DNA of 64,000 nucleotides from Lachnospiraceae bacterium. Lineage in GTDB: Bacteria; Bacillota; Clostridia; Lachnospirales; Lachnospiraceae. How positions within the stretch are numbered: the stretch's first letter is position 1; every line of letters starts with the position of its first letter. Both the position numbers and the translations under genes were made by a program. This document shows, one piece after another, positions 26,969 through 35,682 of the stretch. The stretch spans positions 28,660 to 92,659 of the forward strand of contig CAJTDX010000013.1 in assembly GCA_910575155.1 (NCBI GenBank). The letters are read 5' to 3'. The notes under the pieces were generated by a model that was not told the origin of the DNA, did not search any database, and saw only the letters and a program-made list of their open reading frames with translations.

Positions 26969-29113
26969 ATGGAAAAAATCGGAAATGTCGTTTTGGATGA
27001 TACCCATTATCCGGGGGAGGACCTCTACAGTGACGGTGTGGTGGAGGACCATATTTTAGATCTGGTGCAGACGTATTCTCAGGAGGAATATCCGCAGGTG
27101 ATTGCCAGGGAGCAGGACTGGGCGGTTCTGTACCATCTCGCCCATGAACGTGAAAATATTTTAAGCTGGTACCCTTTTACGCCGGGCGCAAAGGTGCTGG
27201 AGGTGGGTTCCGGGTGCGGCGCAGTTACCGGAGCTGTGGCAAAGGCCGCGGGAGAAGTCACCTGCATCGACCTTTCTAAGAAGCGCAGTATGATCAATGC
27301 GGCGCGCCATAAAGACAGCGGCAATATAAAAATATGCCTGGGCAATTTTCAGGATGTGGAAAAAGAGCTGCAAAAGGATTTTGATTATGCCACTCTGATT
27401 GGCGTATTTGAATATGGCAAAGCCTATATCGGCGGGGAGAAACCTTATCATGATTTCCTGACTGCGGTTATGGAACATGTGCGTCCGGGCGGAAAACTGC
27501 TGATTGCCATAGAAAATAAATTTGGATTAAAGTATTGGGCTGGCTGTAGAGAAGACCATGTGGGGACTTATTTTGAGGGCGTGGAAGGATACCCGCGCAC
27601 GGAAGGAGTGCGGACGTTCACCAGGCCGGAACTGATTCGGATTATGGAGGAGTGCGGATATAAAAATTATAAATTTTATTATCCATATCCGGATTATAAG
27701 CTTCCCAGAGTGATCTATTCAGATGATTATCTGCCCCGTCTGGGAGAGCTGAATCAAAATATCTGTAATTTTGACAGGGAGCGTCTGGTATTGATGGACG
27801 AAGGCAGGGTTTATGACCAGATCATAAAAGACGGCCTGTTTTCCCTGTATGCCAACTCTTTTTTTGTAGAGATTATAAAAGAAGATCATGGCGGTGTTTT
27901 GCAGCAGGATTTTCCAATTTATACAAAATATTCCAGCGGCAGGGCGGCGCAGTTTTCCATACAGACCCGGATTGTACGGGACCTGGCAGGAAACAATATC
28001 ATATATAAGACGGCTGAATATCAAAAAGGACGGCCGCATTTGGCCCATATGGCGGAAGCCGCAAAAAAATTAAAGGCCATATGGCAGGAAAAAGGGCTGC
28101 TTTCGGTCAATGCATGTGTACTCAAAGAGGACAGGGTGGAATTTGAATATCTGGAGGGCATTACTCTGGAGGAGGAGCTGGATGGGCTTTTAGAGCAAAA
28201 TCATCTGGAACTGGCCGCTCAAAAGCTCAGGGAAGGGCTTGTAAGAATCAGGGACAGCGCTCCCACAGAAGCTTTTCAGATGACGCCGGAGTTTCAGCAG
28301 GTGTTCGGTGAGGTAAGCATTTCAGAAGAAGAGCAGGCGGTGTCTGTGGCAGACGTCGATCTGATTTTTTCAAATCTGCTTTGTACCAGTGACCGGCGCT
28401 TTCATGTATTGGATTATGAATGGACCTTTTTCTTTCCGGTCCCGGTTGCATTTATTTTGTACCGCGCCCTGCATTACTACCTGGAAGGGGCTTCTTCGCG
28501 CAGAAAGTTAAAAGAAGAATATAATTTTTATGAAGAATTCCATATTTCAAGGCAGCAGCAAAGCGTTTATCAGCAGATGGAACAACGATTCCAAAAATAC
28601 ATTGCGGGCGGCAGCGTTTCTTTGTCTGATCTCTACCATACCATGGGGAAGAAGGCGCTTCCTCTGGGAGAGTTAATGGCAGAGACGAACCGCAGAAGAG
28701 TGCAGGTGTATCTGGACTATGGGGAGGGATTTTCTGAGGAACAATCTTATTTTATTGAGACGGGCTGTGAAGAGTACCTTGCATATTCTGTGAAGATTCC
28801 GGACCAGGCAGTCGCAGTTTGGATTGATCCTGCATTAAGCGCCTGTATTTTAAAAGATGTAAAACTTTCCTGGCAGGGGGAACATACTTTTGTAAAGTAC
28901 GATACTACAGGATTTGAACTGGAAAAAAACTGTTATTTATTTGACAATTCTGACCCAAAGATTATAATAGAAGAAATGCCGCAGAACAACCGCGAGGTGA
29001 AAGTTTCTTATTATATCAGTATTCTCGAAGAAGAGACGGCGGCGCTTCTTATGGATCAGACGAATACCAGGGCGCGGATGAAAAAGAAAATCCGCAGGCT
29101 GGTAAAAGGATAG
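26969..29113 (+). CDS. Methyltransferase plus kinase-like protein (WbdD-like)
   Basis: A 714-residue protein of two enzymes. Residues about 45-250 are a class I SAM methyltransferase (KVLEVGSGCGAVTGAVA, then TCIDLSKKR). Residues about 300-530 look like a protein-kinase or APH-type fold. Lys347 sits in IIYKTAEY, a hinge-like EYLEGITLEEEL follows, the catalytic loop runs Asp462-V-D464-LIFS-Asn469, and Asp482 in VLDYEW stands where DFG would. The chain ends in a basic ARMKKKIRRLVKG tail that could touch the membrane. E. coli WbdD has the same order and nearly the same length; it phosphorylates and methylates the O-chain end to stop growth and license export by Wzm/Wzt. Here too the gene sits next to Wzm and a Wzt with a binding tail. 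Role inferred. Confidence 0.78.
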   Translation: MEKIGNVVLDDTHYPGEDLYSDGVVEDHILDLVQTYSQEEYPQVIAREQDWAVLYHLAHERENILSWYPFTPGAKVLEVGSGCGAVTGAVAKAAGEVTCIDLSKKRSMINAARHKDSGNIKICLGNFQDVEKELQKDFDYATLIGVFEYGKAYIGGEKPYHDFLTAVMEHVRPGGKLLIAIENKFGLKYWAGCREDHVGTYFEGVEGYPRTEGVRTFTRPELIRIMEECGYKNYKFYYPYPDYKLPRVIYSDDYLPRLGELNQNICNFDRERLVLMDEGRVYDQIIKDGLFSLYANSFFVEIIKEDHGGVLQQDFPIYTKYSSGRAAQFSIQTRIVRDLAGNNIIYKTAEYQKGRPHLAHMAEAAKKLKAIWQEKGLLSVNACVLKEDRVEFEYLEGITLEEELDGLLEQNHLELAAQKLREGLVRIRDSAPTEAFQMTPEFQQVFGEVSISEEEQAVSVADVDLIFSNLLCTSDRRFHVLDYEWTFFFPVPVAFILYRALHYYLEGASSRRKLKEEYNFYEEFHISRQQQSVYQQMEQRFQKYIAGGSVSLSDLYHTMGKKALPLGELMAETNRRRVQVYLDYGEGFSEEQSYFIETGCEEYLAYSVKIPDQAVAVWIDPALSACILKDVKLSWQGEHTFVKYDTTGFELEKNCYLFDNSDPKIIIEEMPQNNREVKVSYYISILEEETAALLMDQTNTRARMKKKIRRLVKG

Positions 29114-29117
29114 AATT

Positions 29118-30479
29118 ATGAGTAGAAGAGAACAGTATAAGCATTTATTGAATTTAGCGGCTGACTATCTTATGCTGGCCTGCGAGGCGTTCTTATTTGC
29201 CTGTATCTGGTACCAGTTGTACTATCCGATGCTGTCAAAGGCACATCGTTTCTGGAACCGCGGAAACTGGGCGATGATCGGCATGTATGTATTGATTATG
29301 TATTTTTTTACCAGAACCTTCGGAGGTTACCGGATTGGATATCTGCGTATGACGGACGTTTGCCTTTCCCAGATTCTGGCGATATTATGCGCCAATGTAA
29401 TTGGATATTTTCAGGTGTGCCTGATCGCCAACGACTATATGCCAGTGACGCCGATGCTGATTTTGACAGGGCTGGATTTGCTGGTGATTTTTCCATGCAT
29501 CTACCTTGTGAGAACCATTTATGTGAGACTCTATCCGCCCAGGAAGATGATTGTTATATATGGAAAGCATTCTCCGGATGAGCTGATTAACAAAATCAAT
29601 TCCCGCAAAGATAAGTATAATGTCTGCGCCACGGCCAGCGTTTATATGGGTTACAAGGCATTGTATCAGAAGATTCTCGAATATGAGGCGGTGGTGCTCT
29701 GCGACCTGCCTACCAAGATGCGCAACCCTATTTTAAAGTTTTGTTTTGACCAGGGGAAGCGTACCTACATTACGCCTAAGATTTCAGATATTATCCTGAC
29801 TGGCACAGAGAGAATTCATTTGTTTGATTCGCCTCTGATGCTGTCAAGAAACCGGGGCCTTACCATTGAACAGCGGTTTGTAAAGCGGGCCATGGATATC
29901 GTATTTTCACTGATTGCCATTGTGATCTCTTCTCCGGTGCTCCTTTTGATTGCCGCAGGTATTAAATTTTATGACAAGGGTCCGGTTTTTTATACACAGG
30001 AGCGGCTTACCAGGGACGGCGAAATTTTCAGAATCATTAAATTCCGCAGTATGTACACAGATTCGGAAAAGGGCGGCGCCCAGCTTGCCAGAAAGGATGA
30101 CGACCGCATTACGCCGGTTGGACGCATAATCCGCAGGACGCATTTGGATGAGCTTCCCCAGATCTTTAATATTTTAAAGGGGGACATGTCCTTTGTCGGT
30201 CCCCGGCCGGAACGGGAAATTATCGCCAACGAATATGAACGCCTTATTCCCGAATTCAGTTTCCGCCTGAAGGTGAAGGCCGGATTAACCGGGTACGCCC
30301 AGGTATATGGGAAATATAATACTACGCCTTACGATAAACTGAAACTGGATCTGACCTATATTGAGACGTATTCTGTGTGGCTGGATTTAAAGCTGATGCT
30401 TATGACCTTTAAGATTATATTCCAGAAAGAGAATACAGAAGGAATTGACAAAGGACAGGTGACAGCCGTAAAGAAATAA
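29118..30479 (+). CDS. Polyprenyl-phosphate sugar-1-phosphate transferase
   Basis: A 453-residue priming enzyme of the bacterial sugar transferase family, which places the first sugar phosphate on undecaprenyl phosphate. The N-terminal half has four or five membrane helices and a CoA-binding-like region. The C-terminal domain begins at RFVKRAMDIVFSL and carries the family blocks FRSMYTDSEK, RTHLDELPQIFNILKGDMSFVGPRPE (catalytic Asp-Glu pair) and GLTGYAQV. It is close to full length for WbaP/WcaJ types. It starts four bases after the methyltransferase-kinase gene. It is the only recognised initiating transferase in the window, so the main glycan probably starts here. The sugar could be Gal, Glc or a bacillosamine-type sugar. 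Confidence 0.93.
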   Translation: MSRREQYKHLLNLAADYLMLACEAFLFACIWYQLYYPMLSKAHRFWNRGNWAMIGMYVLIMYFFTRTFGGYRIGYLRMTDVCLSQILAILCANVIGYFQVCLIANDYMPVTPMLILTGLDLLVIFPCIYLVRTIYVRLYPPRKMIVIYGKHSPDELINKINSRKDKYNVCATASVYMGYKALYQKILEYEAVVLCDLPTKMRNPILKFCFDQGKRTYITPKISDIILTGTERIHLFDSPLMLSRNRGLTIEQRFVKRAMDIVFSLIAIVISSPVLLLIAAGIKFYDKGPVFYTQERLTRDGEIFRIIKFRSMYTDSEKGGAQLARKDDDRITPVGRIIRRTHLDELPQIFNILKGDMSFVGPRPEREIIANEYERLIPEFSFRLKVKAGLTGYAQVYGKYNTTPYDKLKLDLTYIETYSVWLDLKLMLMTFKIIFQKENTEGIDKGQVTAVKK

Positions 30480-30493
30480 GTTTGGAGGAATCT

Positions 30494-31240
30494 ATGCAGG
30501 AGGAAGTACAGGTATCGGTAATTATGCCGGCATACAATGCAGAACAATATATTGCCGCCGCCATTGAATCTGTGTTATCCCAGGAGGTCTCACTGGAGCT
30601 TCTGGTAATCGACGACTGTTCTGCGGACCATACGGCAGAAATCGTGGAGAGCTATGCGGATGGAACGAACGTGATTCTTTTGCGCAATGAGCAAAATCAG
30701 GGTGTGGCAGAGAGCCGCAACCGCGGAATCCGCCGCGCGTCAGGCAAATATGTGGCGTTTTTGGATGCCGACGACTGGTGGGCGCAGGGGAAGCTTAAGG
30801 CACAGTGCAGGCTGTTGGAACAGAGCGGACGGGTACTTTGCTGTACCGGACGGGAACTGATGAATCCGGATGGGACAAGCCAGGGAAAAATCATAGGCGT
30901 ACCGGAGAAAATCACCTATTCCATGCTGCTGAAAACCAACAGTATTCCCTGTTCTTCTGTGGTAATGAAAACCGAAGCGGCAAGAGAATTTTACATGTGC
31001 CATGACGAGCTTCATGAAGACTATATTCTATGGCTGCAGGTTCTTTCTGAATACGGTCCTGCATGCGGGCTGAATGAGCCGCTGCTGAAATCGAGGATGA
31101 GCCGGGGGGGCAAATCCAGGAATAAGCTGAAATCAGCGAAAATGCAGTTTGGCGTGTATCGTTACATGGGATTTGGAACCCTTAGATCCTGTTATTATTT
31201 CCTCATGTATATGTTCCATGGGGTTTTAAAATATCTGTAG
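30494..31240 (+). CDS. GT2 family glycosyltransferase
   Basis: A 248-residue GT2 enzyme. It begins QVSVIMPAYNAEQYI, has IDDCSAD and GVAESRNRGI, and the acidic site DADDWW. The ATG at 30494 is chosen because it follows GGAGGAATCT. An in-frame TTG at 30482 lies before this ribosome site. A run of seven G bases at 31104-31110 lies inside the gene and encodes part of SRGGKS. It ends 15 bases before the second ABC permease. Donor and acceptor are unknown. Confidence 0.88.
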   Translation: MQEEVQVSVIMPAYNAEQYIAAAIESVLSQEVSLELLVIDDCSADHTAEIVESYADGTNVILLRNEQNQGVAESRNRGIRRASGKYVAFLDADDWWAQGKLKAQCRLLEQSGRVLCCTGRELMNPDGTSQGKIIGVPEKITYSMLLKTNSIPCSSVVMKTEAAREFYMCHDELHEDYILWLQVLSEYGPACGLNEPLLKSRMSRGGKSRNKLKSAKMQFGVYRYMGFGTLRSCYYFLMYMFHGVLKYL

Positions 31241-31255
31241 AAGGAAAGGTGGAGA

Positions 31256-32038
31256 ATGATTATGAAGGAGAGAATCCGGAATTTTTTCCGATATCGTTAT
31301 CTTTTGTGGGAGTTAGTAAAAAAAGGAATTAAGCTGAAATACAGAAGGTCCTATCTGGGGATTTTCTGGTCTTTGCTGGAACCTCTGTTAACCATGGTTG
31401 TACTGACTGTCATATTCGGTACCTTATTGGGACATAACGAAAAAACGTTCGCCGTGTACGTGTTGTCCGGCCGTTTACTGTATTCCTTTTTTTCACAGTC
31501 CACAGGCGCGGCTCTGCGCTCAATCCGCGGAAATTCTGCCATGATCAAAAGGGTATACGTTCCCAAATACCTGTATCCTTTGTCCAGCGTAATGTTTAAC
31601 TATGTGATTTTTGCGCTCTCACTGATCGTTCTGGCGGCGGTATCGCTTATCATGGGCGTTTATCCCAGCGTATATTCCTTACAGCTTATCATCCCTCTTG
31701 TTCTTCTGATGATATTTTCCTTTGGCGTGGGAATGATTCTGGCGACGGTCGGCGTGTTCTTCCGCGACATGGAATATCTGTGGAACGTTGTCTTAATGCT
31801 GGTAATGTATACCTGCGCTATATTTTACTATCCGGACAACCTGATCAAAAGCGGAAAGGGCTGGCTGTTGAAAATGAATCCCCTTTTCTGTATTATTGAT
31901 AATTTCCGTTCCGGACTGTTTGGGGAACTTATGAATACGAAAATGCTGGCGTATTCAGCGTTTGCCAGCGTATTTGTATTAATATTCGGGTTATGGATTT
32001 TCTATAAAAAACAGGACGAATTTATTTTGCACATATAA
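31256..32038 (+). CDS. tagG: ABC-2 type glycopolymer exporter permease (TagG-like)
   Basis: A 260-residue six-helix permease with the family start YRYLLWELVKKGIKLKYRRSYLGIFWSLLEPL and the late MNPLFCIIDNFRSGLF block. It pairs with the ATPase 10 bases downstream. It differs from the first permease in the window (22385), and its ATPase has no carbohydrate-binding tail, so it resembles the teichoic acid exporter TagGH. The genes after it encode glycerophosphotransferase-like enzymes, which supports a teichoic-acid-like cargo. A second ATG six bases in is an equally possible start. The symbol is by analogy. Confidence 0.88.
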   Translation: MIMKERIRNFFRYRYLLWELVKKGIKLKYRRSYLGIFWSLLEPLLTMVVLTVIFGTLLGHNEKTFAVYVLSGRLLYSFFSQSTGAALRSIRGNSAMIKRVYVPKYLYPLSSVMFNYVIFALSLIVLAAVSLIMGVYPSVYSLQLIIPLVLLMIFSFGVGMILATVGVFFRDMEYLWNVVLMLVMYTCAIFYYPDNLIKSGKGWLLKMNPLFCIIDNFRSGLFGELMNTKMLAYSAFASVFVLIFGLWIFYKKQDEFILHI

Positions 32039-32048
32039 GGAGATACAA

Positions 32049-32786
32049 ATGGGGAAAGAAGTTGTAAAGGTAGACCATGTCGGCATGAAGTTTAATTTAA
32101 GCCAGGAAAAGATAGACAGCATCAAAGAATACTTTATCAAGTTTGTTAAAAGAGAAATTAAGTATGATGAATTTTGGGCTTTGAAAGATATTAATTTTAC
32201 ATTAAATAAAGGGGAACGGCTTGGGATTCTGGGGCTGAACGGAGCAGGTAAAAGCACGCTTTTAAAAGTGATTGCCGGCGTTTTCAAACCTACGGAAGGA
32301 AAAGTGACCCGCCGCGGCGTGCTCGCTCCCATGCTGGAATTGGGAGCCGGTTTCGATATGCAGTATACAGGAGCGGAAAATATTTATCTGTACGGATCGG
32401 TGCTGGGCTACAGCAAAGAGTTTATTGATGAAAGATATCAGGAAATTGTTGATTTTTCTGAGCTGAAAAAGTTTATTGACGTGCCGTTGAAAAATTATTC
32501 TTCCGGTATGCGGGCAAGACTGGGATTTTCGATTGCCACCGTTGTCGAGCCGGATATTCTGATTCTGGATGAAGTGCTGTCTGTCGGCGACGCCAAGTTC
32601 CGCAAGAAAAGTGAAAAAAAAGTAATGGATATGTTTGACAAGGGCGTTACAGTATTGTTCGTATCTCATTCTCTGGAGCAGGTGGAACGTCTGTGCAACA
32701 AGGCCATGATTTTGGAGCACGGCAGGATGCTGGAATATGGAGAGATTGAGAAAGTGGCAGAGGCTTATCGCAAAATTATAGATTAG
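32049..32786 (+). CDS. tagH: Glycopolymer exporter ATPase (TagH-like)
   Basis: A 245-residue ATP-binding subunit: Walker A GLNGAGKST, signature YSSGM, Walker B ILILDEVLSVGD and the switch His in FVSHSLEQ. It ends right after the nucleotide-binding domain, without the tail domain of the other ATPase at 23224 and without the long extracytoplasmic extension of Bacillus TagH. It starts after AAGGAG and is followed 12 bases later by a CDP-glycerol transferase-like gene, consistent with teichoic-acid-type export. Confidence 0.9.
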   Translation: MGKEVVKVDHVGMKFNLSQEKIDSIKEYFIKFVKREIKYDEFWALKDINFTLNKGERLGILGLNGAGKSTLLKVIAGVFKPTEGKVTRRGVLAPMLELGAGFDMQYTGAENIYLYGSVLGYSKEFIDERYQEIVDFSELKKFIDVPLKNYSSGMRARLGFSIATVVEPDILILDEVLSVGDAKFRKKSEKKVMDMFDKGVTVLFVSHSLEQVERLCNKAMILEHGRMLEYGEIEKVAEAYRKIID

Positions 32787-32798
32787 AGAGATATCGTT

Positions 32799-34001
32799 AT
32801 GGAACAGACTTTTTGGGAAAAGCTAAAGAGAGTAAAAGCAGCGGATATCTGCCATATATTTAAGTTTTTTATTGCCTGGGCGCTGCACTGGTTTTTAAAA
32901 AGCAGGCATAAGGACTTATGGCTGATCTGTGATACGGAACATGAGGCCAGGGACAATGGGTACTGGTTTTTTAAATATGTGCGGGAAAATCATCCCGGTC
33001 AGGAGGCGGTTTATGCCATAAACTATCATTCTCCCGATGTTCAGCGGGTATCGCGTCTTGGCAGAACCGTTGATTACGGCAGCTTAAAGCACTGGATTTA
33101 TTATCTTCTGGCAAGCAAAAATATCAGCTCTCAGAAGATGGGAAAACCAAACGCCGCCATCTGCTATGTGCTGGAAGTCTATGGGATTTTGAAGAATGTA
33201 AGAGTGTTTTTGCAGCACGGAATCATCACCGCGGATCTGACATTTTTATATTATTCCCATACGAAAATGAGATTGTTTGTCTGCAGTACCCAGAAAGAAT
33301 GGAACTATGTTAATGATCATTATGGCTATCCCAGCGGCTGGGTACAGAAACTGGGACTGTGCCGTTTTGACCAGCTCCATGATTTTCAGGTAAACAGGAA
33401 ACAGATTTTGTTTATGCCTACCTGGAGAATGTATATCAGAAATGAGATTCACAGTTCAGATCCGCAGCGTGAATTGGAGAAATTTAAGGAGACGGAATAT
33501 TTTCAATACTGGAACCGCTTGCTGAATCATAAAAAGCTCCATAAGCTTATGGAAGAAAAAAGATTGAAAATTATTTTTTATCCCCATCGGGAAATGCACC
33601 GTTTTCTGGAGGCGTTTCAGATCAGGCATCCACAAATTACAGTGGCCTCCTGGCCGGAATACGACGTACAGGAATTGCTGAAATCTTCCGCATGCCTGGT
33701 TACTGATTTTTCCAGTGTTGCCATGGACTTTGCCTATATGAAGAAACCCTTGGTATATTATCATTTTGATACTGAAAAATTCAGAGAAAGCCATCACGGA
33801 ATCGGAGATTTTGATTTTGAAGCGGAAGGTTTCGGCCCGGTCTGCAGGCAGACGGACGAGGCGGCGGACAAAATCGCAGAGCTGGCGGAGCAGAATTTCG
33901 AGAATCCGGAAATCTATCTGAAGCGTCATGCAGCGTATTTTGATTTGTTTGACAGGGAAAACTGCCGGCGCACCTATGAAGCCATTAAGAATATAACCTA
34001 G
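32799..34001 (+). CDS. CDP-glycerol glycerophosphotransferase family protein (short, TagB/TagF-like)
   Basis: A 400-residue protein consisting of the transferase domain only. The typical blocks are KDLWLICDTEHEARDNGYWFFKY at about 40-60, VFLQHGIITADL with the catalytic His, MPTWRMYI and TDFSSVAMDFAYMKKPLVYY near the end. The family moves glycerol-phosphate (or ribitol-phosphate) from a CDP-linked donor onto a lipid-linked acceptor. The short form resembles the priming type (TagB) rather than the long polymerase. It is one of four such proteins in the window, and no CDP-glycerol synthase (tagD) gene is seen here. Confidence 0.9.
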   Translation: MEQTFWEKLKRVKAADICHIFKFFIAWALHWFLKSRHKDLWLICDTEHEARDNGYWFFKYVRENHPGQEAVYAINYHSPDVQRVSRLGRTVDYGSLKHWIYYLLASKNISSQKMGKPNAAICYVLEVYGILKNVRVFLQHGIITADLTFLYYSHTKMRLFVCSTQKEWNYVNDHYGYPSGWVQKLGLCRFDQLHDFQVNRKQILFMPTWRMYIRNEIHSSDPQRELEKFKETEYFQYWNRLLNHKKLHKLMEEKRLKIIFYPHREMHRFLEAFQIRHPQITVASWPEYDVQELLKSSACLVTDFSSVAMDFAYMKKPLVYYHFDTEKFRESHHGIGDFDFEAEGFGPVCRQTDEAADKIAELAEQNFENPEIYLKRHAAYFDLFDRENCRRTYEAIKNIT

Positions 34002-34014
34002 CGGAGAAAATAAT

Positions 34015-35649
34015 ATGTCGGAAGATGCAAGAGAGATAAAAGTGAAGACCAGGAAGTTTTCCTTAAGAAAAGGAAAGCTGAGGATCTGTTTTTCACCTTT
34101 GGATGATCAGGTGAAAATACAGGAATTATTTTTAAAAAAGCGTCACGCGCTGGAAGAGATCCGCGTTCCATTTCATCTGGAGGCCGGCGGGAACGGTTAT
34201 GAAGCGTGGATGGATCTGGAACGTGAGAAATTTGAATATGCATTTTGGGATATTGTGGCGGTGGCTGCGAATGGATCTGAAGTTTATCAGGCCATCTTGG
34301 GAGGGCAGAGCGTAAGCTTGAAGATGCGGCTGATTCTGTTTCCGCGCTGGTATAAAAAAGGCGGGGATTCCATTATTTATCCCTTTGTCAACGGTTCCCG
34401 GCAGTTCACCATTCAGTCCAGGAAATATAACAAAGGCTATGATTCCTGCGCGTTTATATGGAAAGAATACCTTGCTCTGCTGTGCTATGTTCTGCTAAAG
34501 CCTTACTGGGACCGCAAAAAACTGTGGCTGGTCTGTGAAAAATTCTGTACCATGGCGCAGGACAATGGACTTTATTTTTTCCGTTATTGCATGGAACATC
34601 TGCCGCAGCAGGAGAACAAACATATTCTTTATGTGATTGATAAAAAGGCGTCTGATTATCAGGCCGTCCAAAAATATGAGCAAAATGTCATTCAGTTTAT
34701 GAGTTTCCGCTATATGATTTATCTGTGCGCGGCGCAGTATTTGATTTCTACGGACGCCATCCGGCATTTTTATATCTGGGATTCGCCCAACAGTGTCTTT
34801 AAAGTGCTCTATCAGGCAAGGAAAGATCTTATATTTTTGCAGCACGGGGTCATGGCGTTTAAGCAGTGCCACCGGACGTATCACAAATCCGGGGGCAACC
34901 GCATGAAATTGTTTGTAACTTCCTCAGAATATGAGCAGGATATTATTTATCATTATTTTGAATATGACAGAGAGGAAATTATCATTACCGGTCTGCCGCG
35001 ATGGGATGTGCTGCACGATACTTCCACTCCTCAGCATAAAGAACTTCTCTTAATGCCCACCTGGAGAGGGTGGTTAGAGGACGCCTCGGAGGAAGAATTT
35101 TGCAGCAGCGATTATTTCACCAATTATGAGGCATTACTAAAAAATAAAGAACTGCACAGGCTTTTAGAACAGAATGAGATTACTTTGAATTTTTATATAC
35201 ATCCCAAATTCAGGGATTATATCGGACAGTTTCATGCCGGAAACGCCCGTATCCGTCTGATCCCTTTTGGAGAACAGCCTTTAAATGAGCTGCTTATGAG
35301 CTGCCAAATGCTGATTACAGATTATTCTTCTGTGGCGTGGGATGTGTATTATCAGGAAAAACCAATTGTGTTCTTCCCTTTTGATCTTGCCACGTATCAA
35401 AAGGTCCAGGGCAGCTATATGGATATAGAGAAAGAAGCGTTCGGAGATGTGGTGCATACCCTGCCGGAGCTGTTGAACACCGTCTGCAAATATGTGGAAA
35501 ACGGATTTAAAGAGGAGGCTGTACACGCCCAGAGAAGAGCTTACCTGCTTCCGCTGCGCGATCACAGAAACAGTGAGAGGATTTATAAGTGCATAAAAGC
35601 GGCGAAACCGGGAAAGAAGCTGAATATCAGAGGTAAGCTTGGAATTTGA
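34015..35649 (+). CDS. CDP-glycerol glycerophosphotransferase family protein
   Basis: A 544-residue protein. Residues 1-150 form a beta-rich N-terminal part of no recognised family, like the extra domain of TagF polymerases. The transferase domain follows: KKLWLVCEKFCTMAQDNGLYFFRY, then IFLQHGVMAFK with the catalytic His, LMPTWRGWL and TDYSSVAWDVYYQEKPIVFF. It lies 13 bases after the previous transferase and probably works in the same glycerol-phosphate chain. Whether it adds one unit or many cannot be told from sequence. Confidence 0.9.
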   Translation: MSEDAREIKVKTRKFSLRKGKLRICFSPLDDQVKIQELFLKKRHALEEIRVPFHLEAGGNGYEAWMDLEREKFEYAFWDIVAVAANGSEVYQAILGGQSVSLKMRLILFPRWYKKGGDSIIYPFVNGSRQFTIQSRKYNKGYDSCAFIWKEYLALLCYVLLKPYWDRKKLWLVCEKFCTMAQDNGLYFFRYCMEHLPQQENKHILYVIDKKASDYQAVQKYEQNVIQFMSFRYMIYLCAAQYLISTDAIRHFYIWDSPNSVFKVLYQARKDLIFLQHGVMAFKQCHRTYHKSGGNRMKLFVTSSEYEQDIIYHYFEYDREEIIITGLPRWDVLHDTSTPQHKELLLMPTWRGWLEDASEEEFCSSDYFTNYEALLKNKELHRLLEQNEITLNFYIHPKFRDYIGQFHAGNARIRLIPFGEQPLNELLMSCQMLITDYSSVAWDVYYQEKPIVFFPFDLATYQKVQGSYMDIEKEAFGDVVHTLPELLNTVCKYVENGFKEEAVHAQRRAYLLPLRDHRNSERIYKCIKAAKPGKKLNIRGKLGI

Positions 35650-35682
35650 CATGCTGCCTGCTGCAGAGGCAAATGAAAATTT

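Noticed and set aside
31104..31110. Seven-G run inside a GT2 gene as a second phase-variable tract
   Set aside because: Seven bases is too short for frequent slippage, and it lies within coding sequence encoding a plausible Arg-Gly-Gly stretch.
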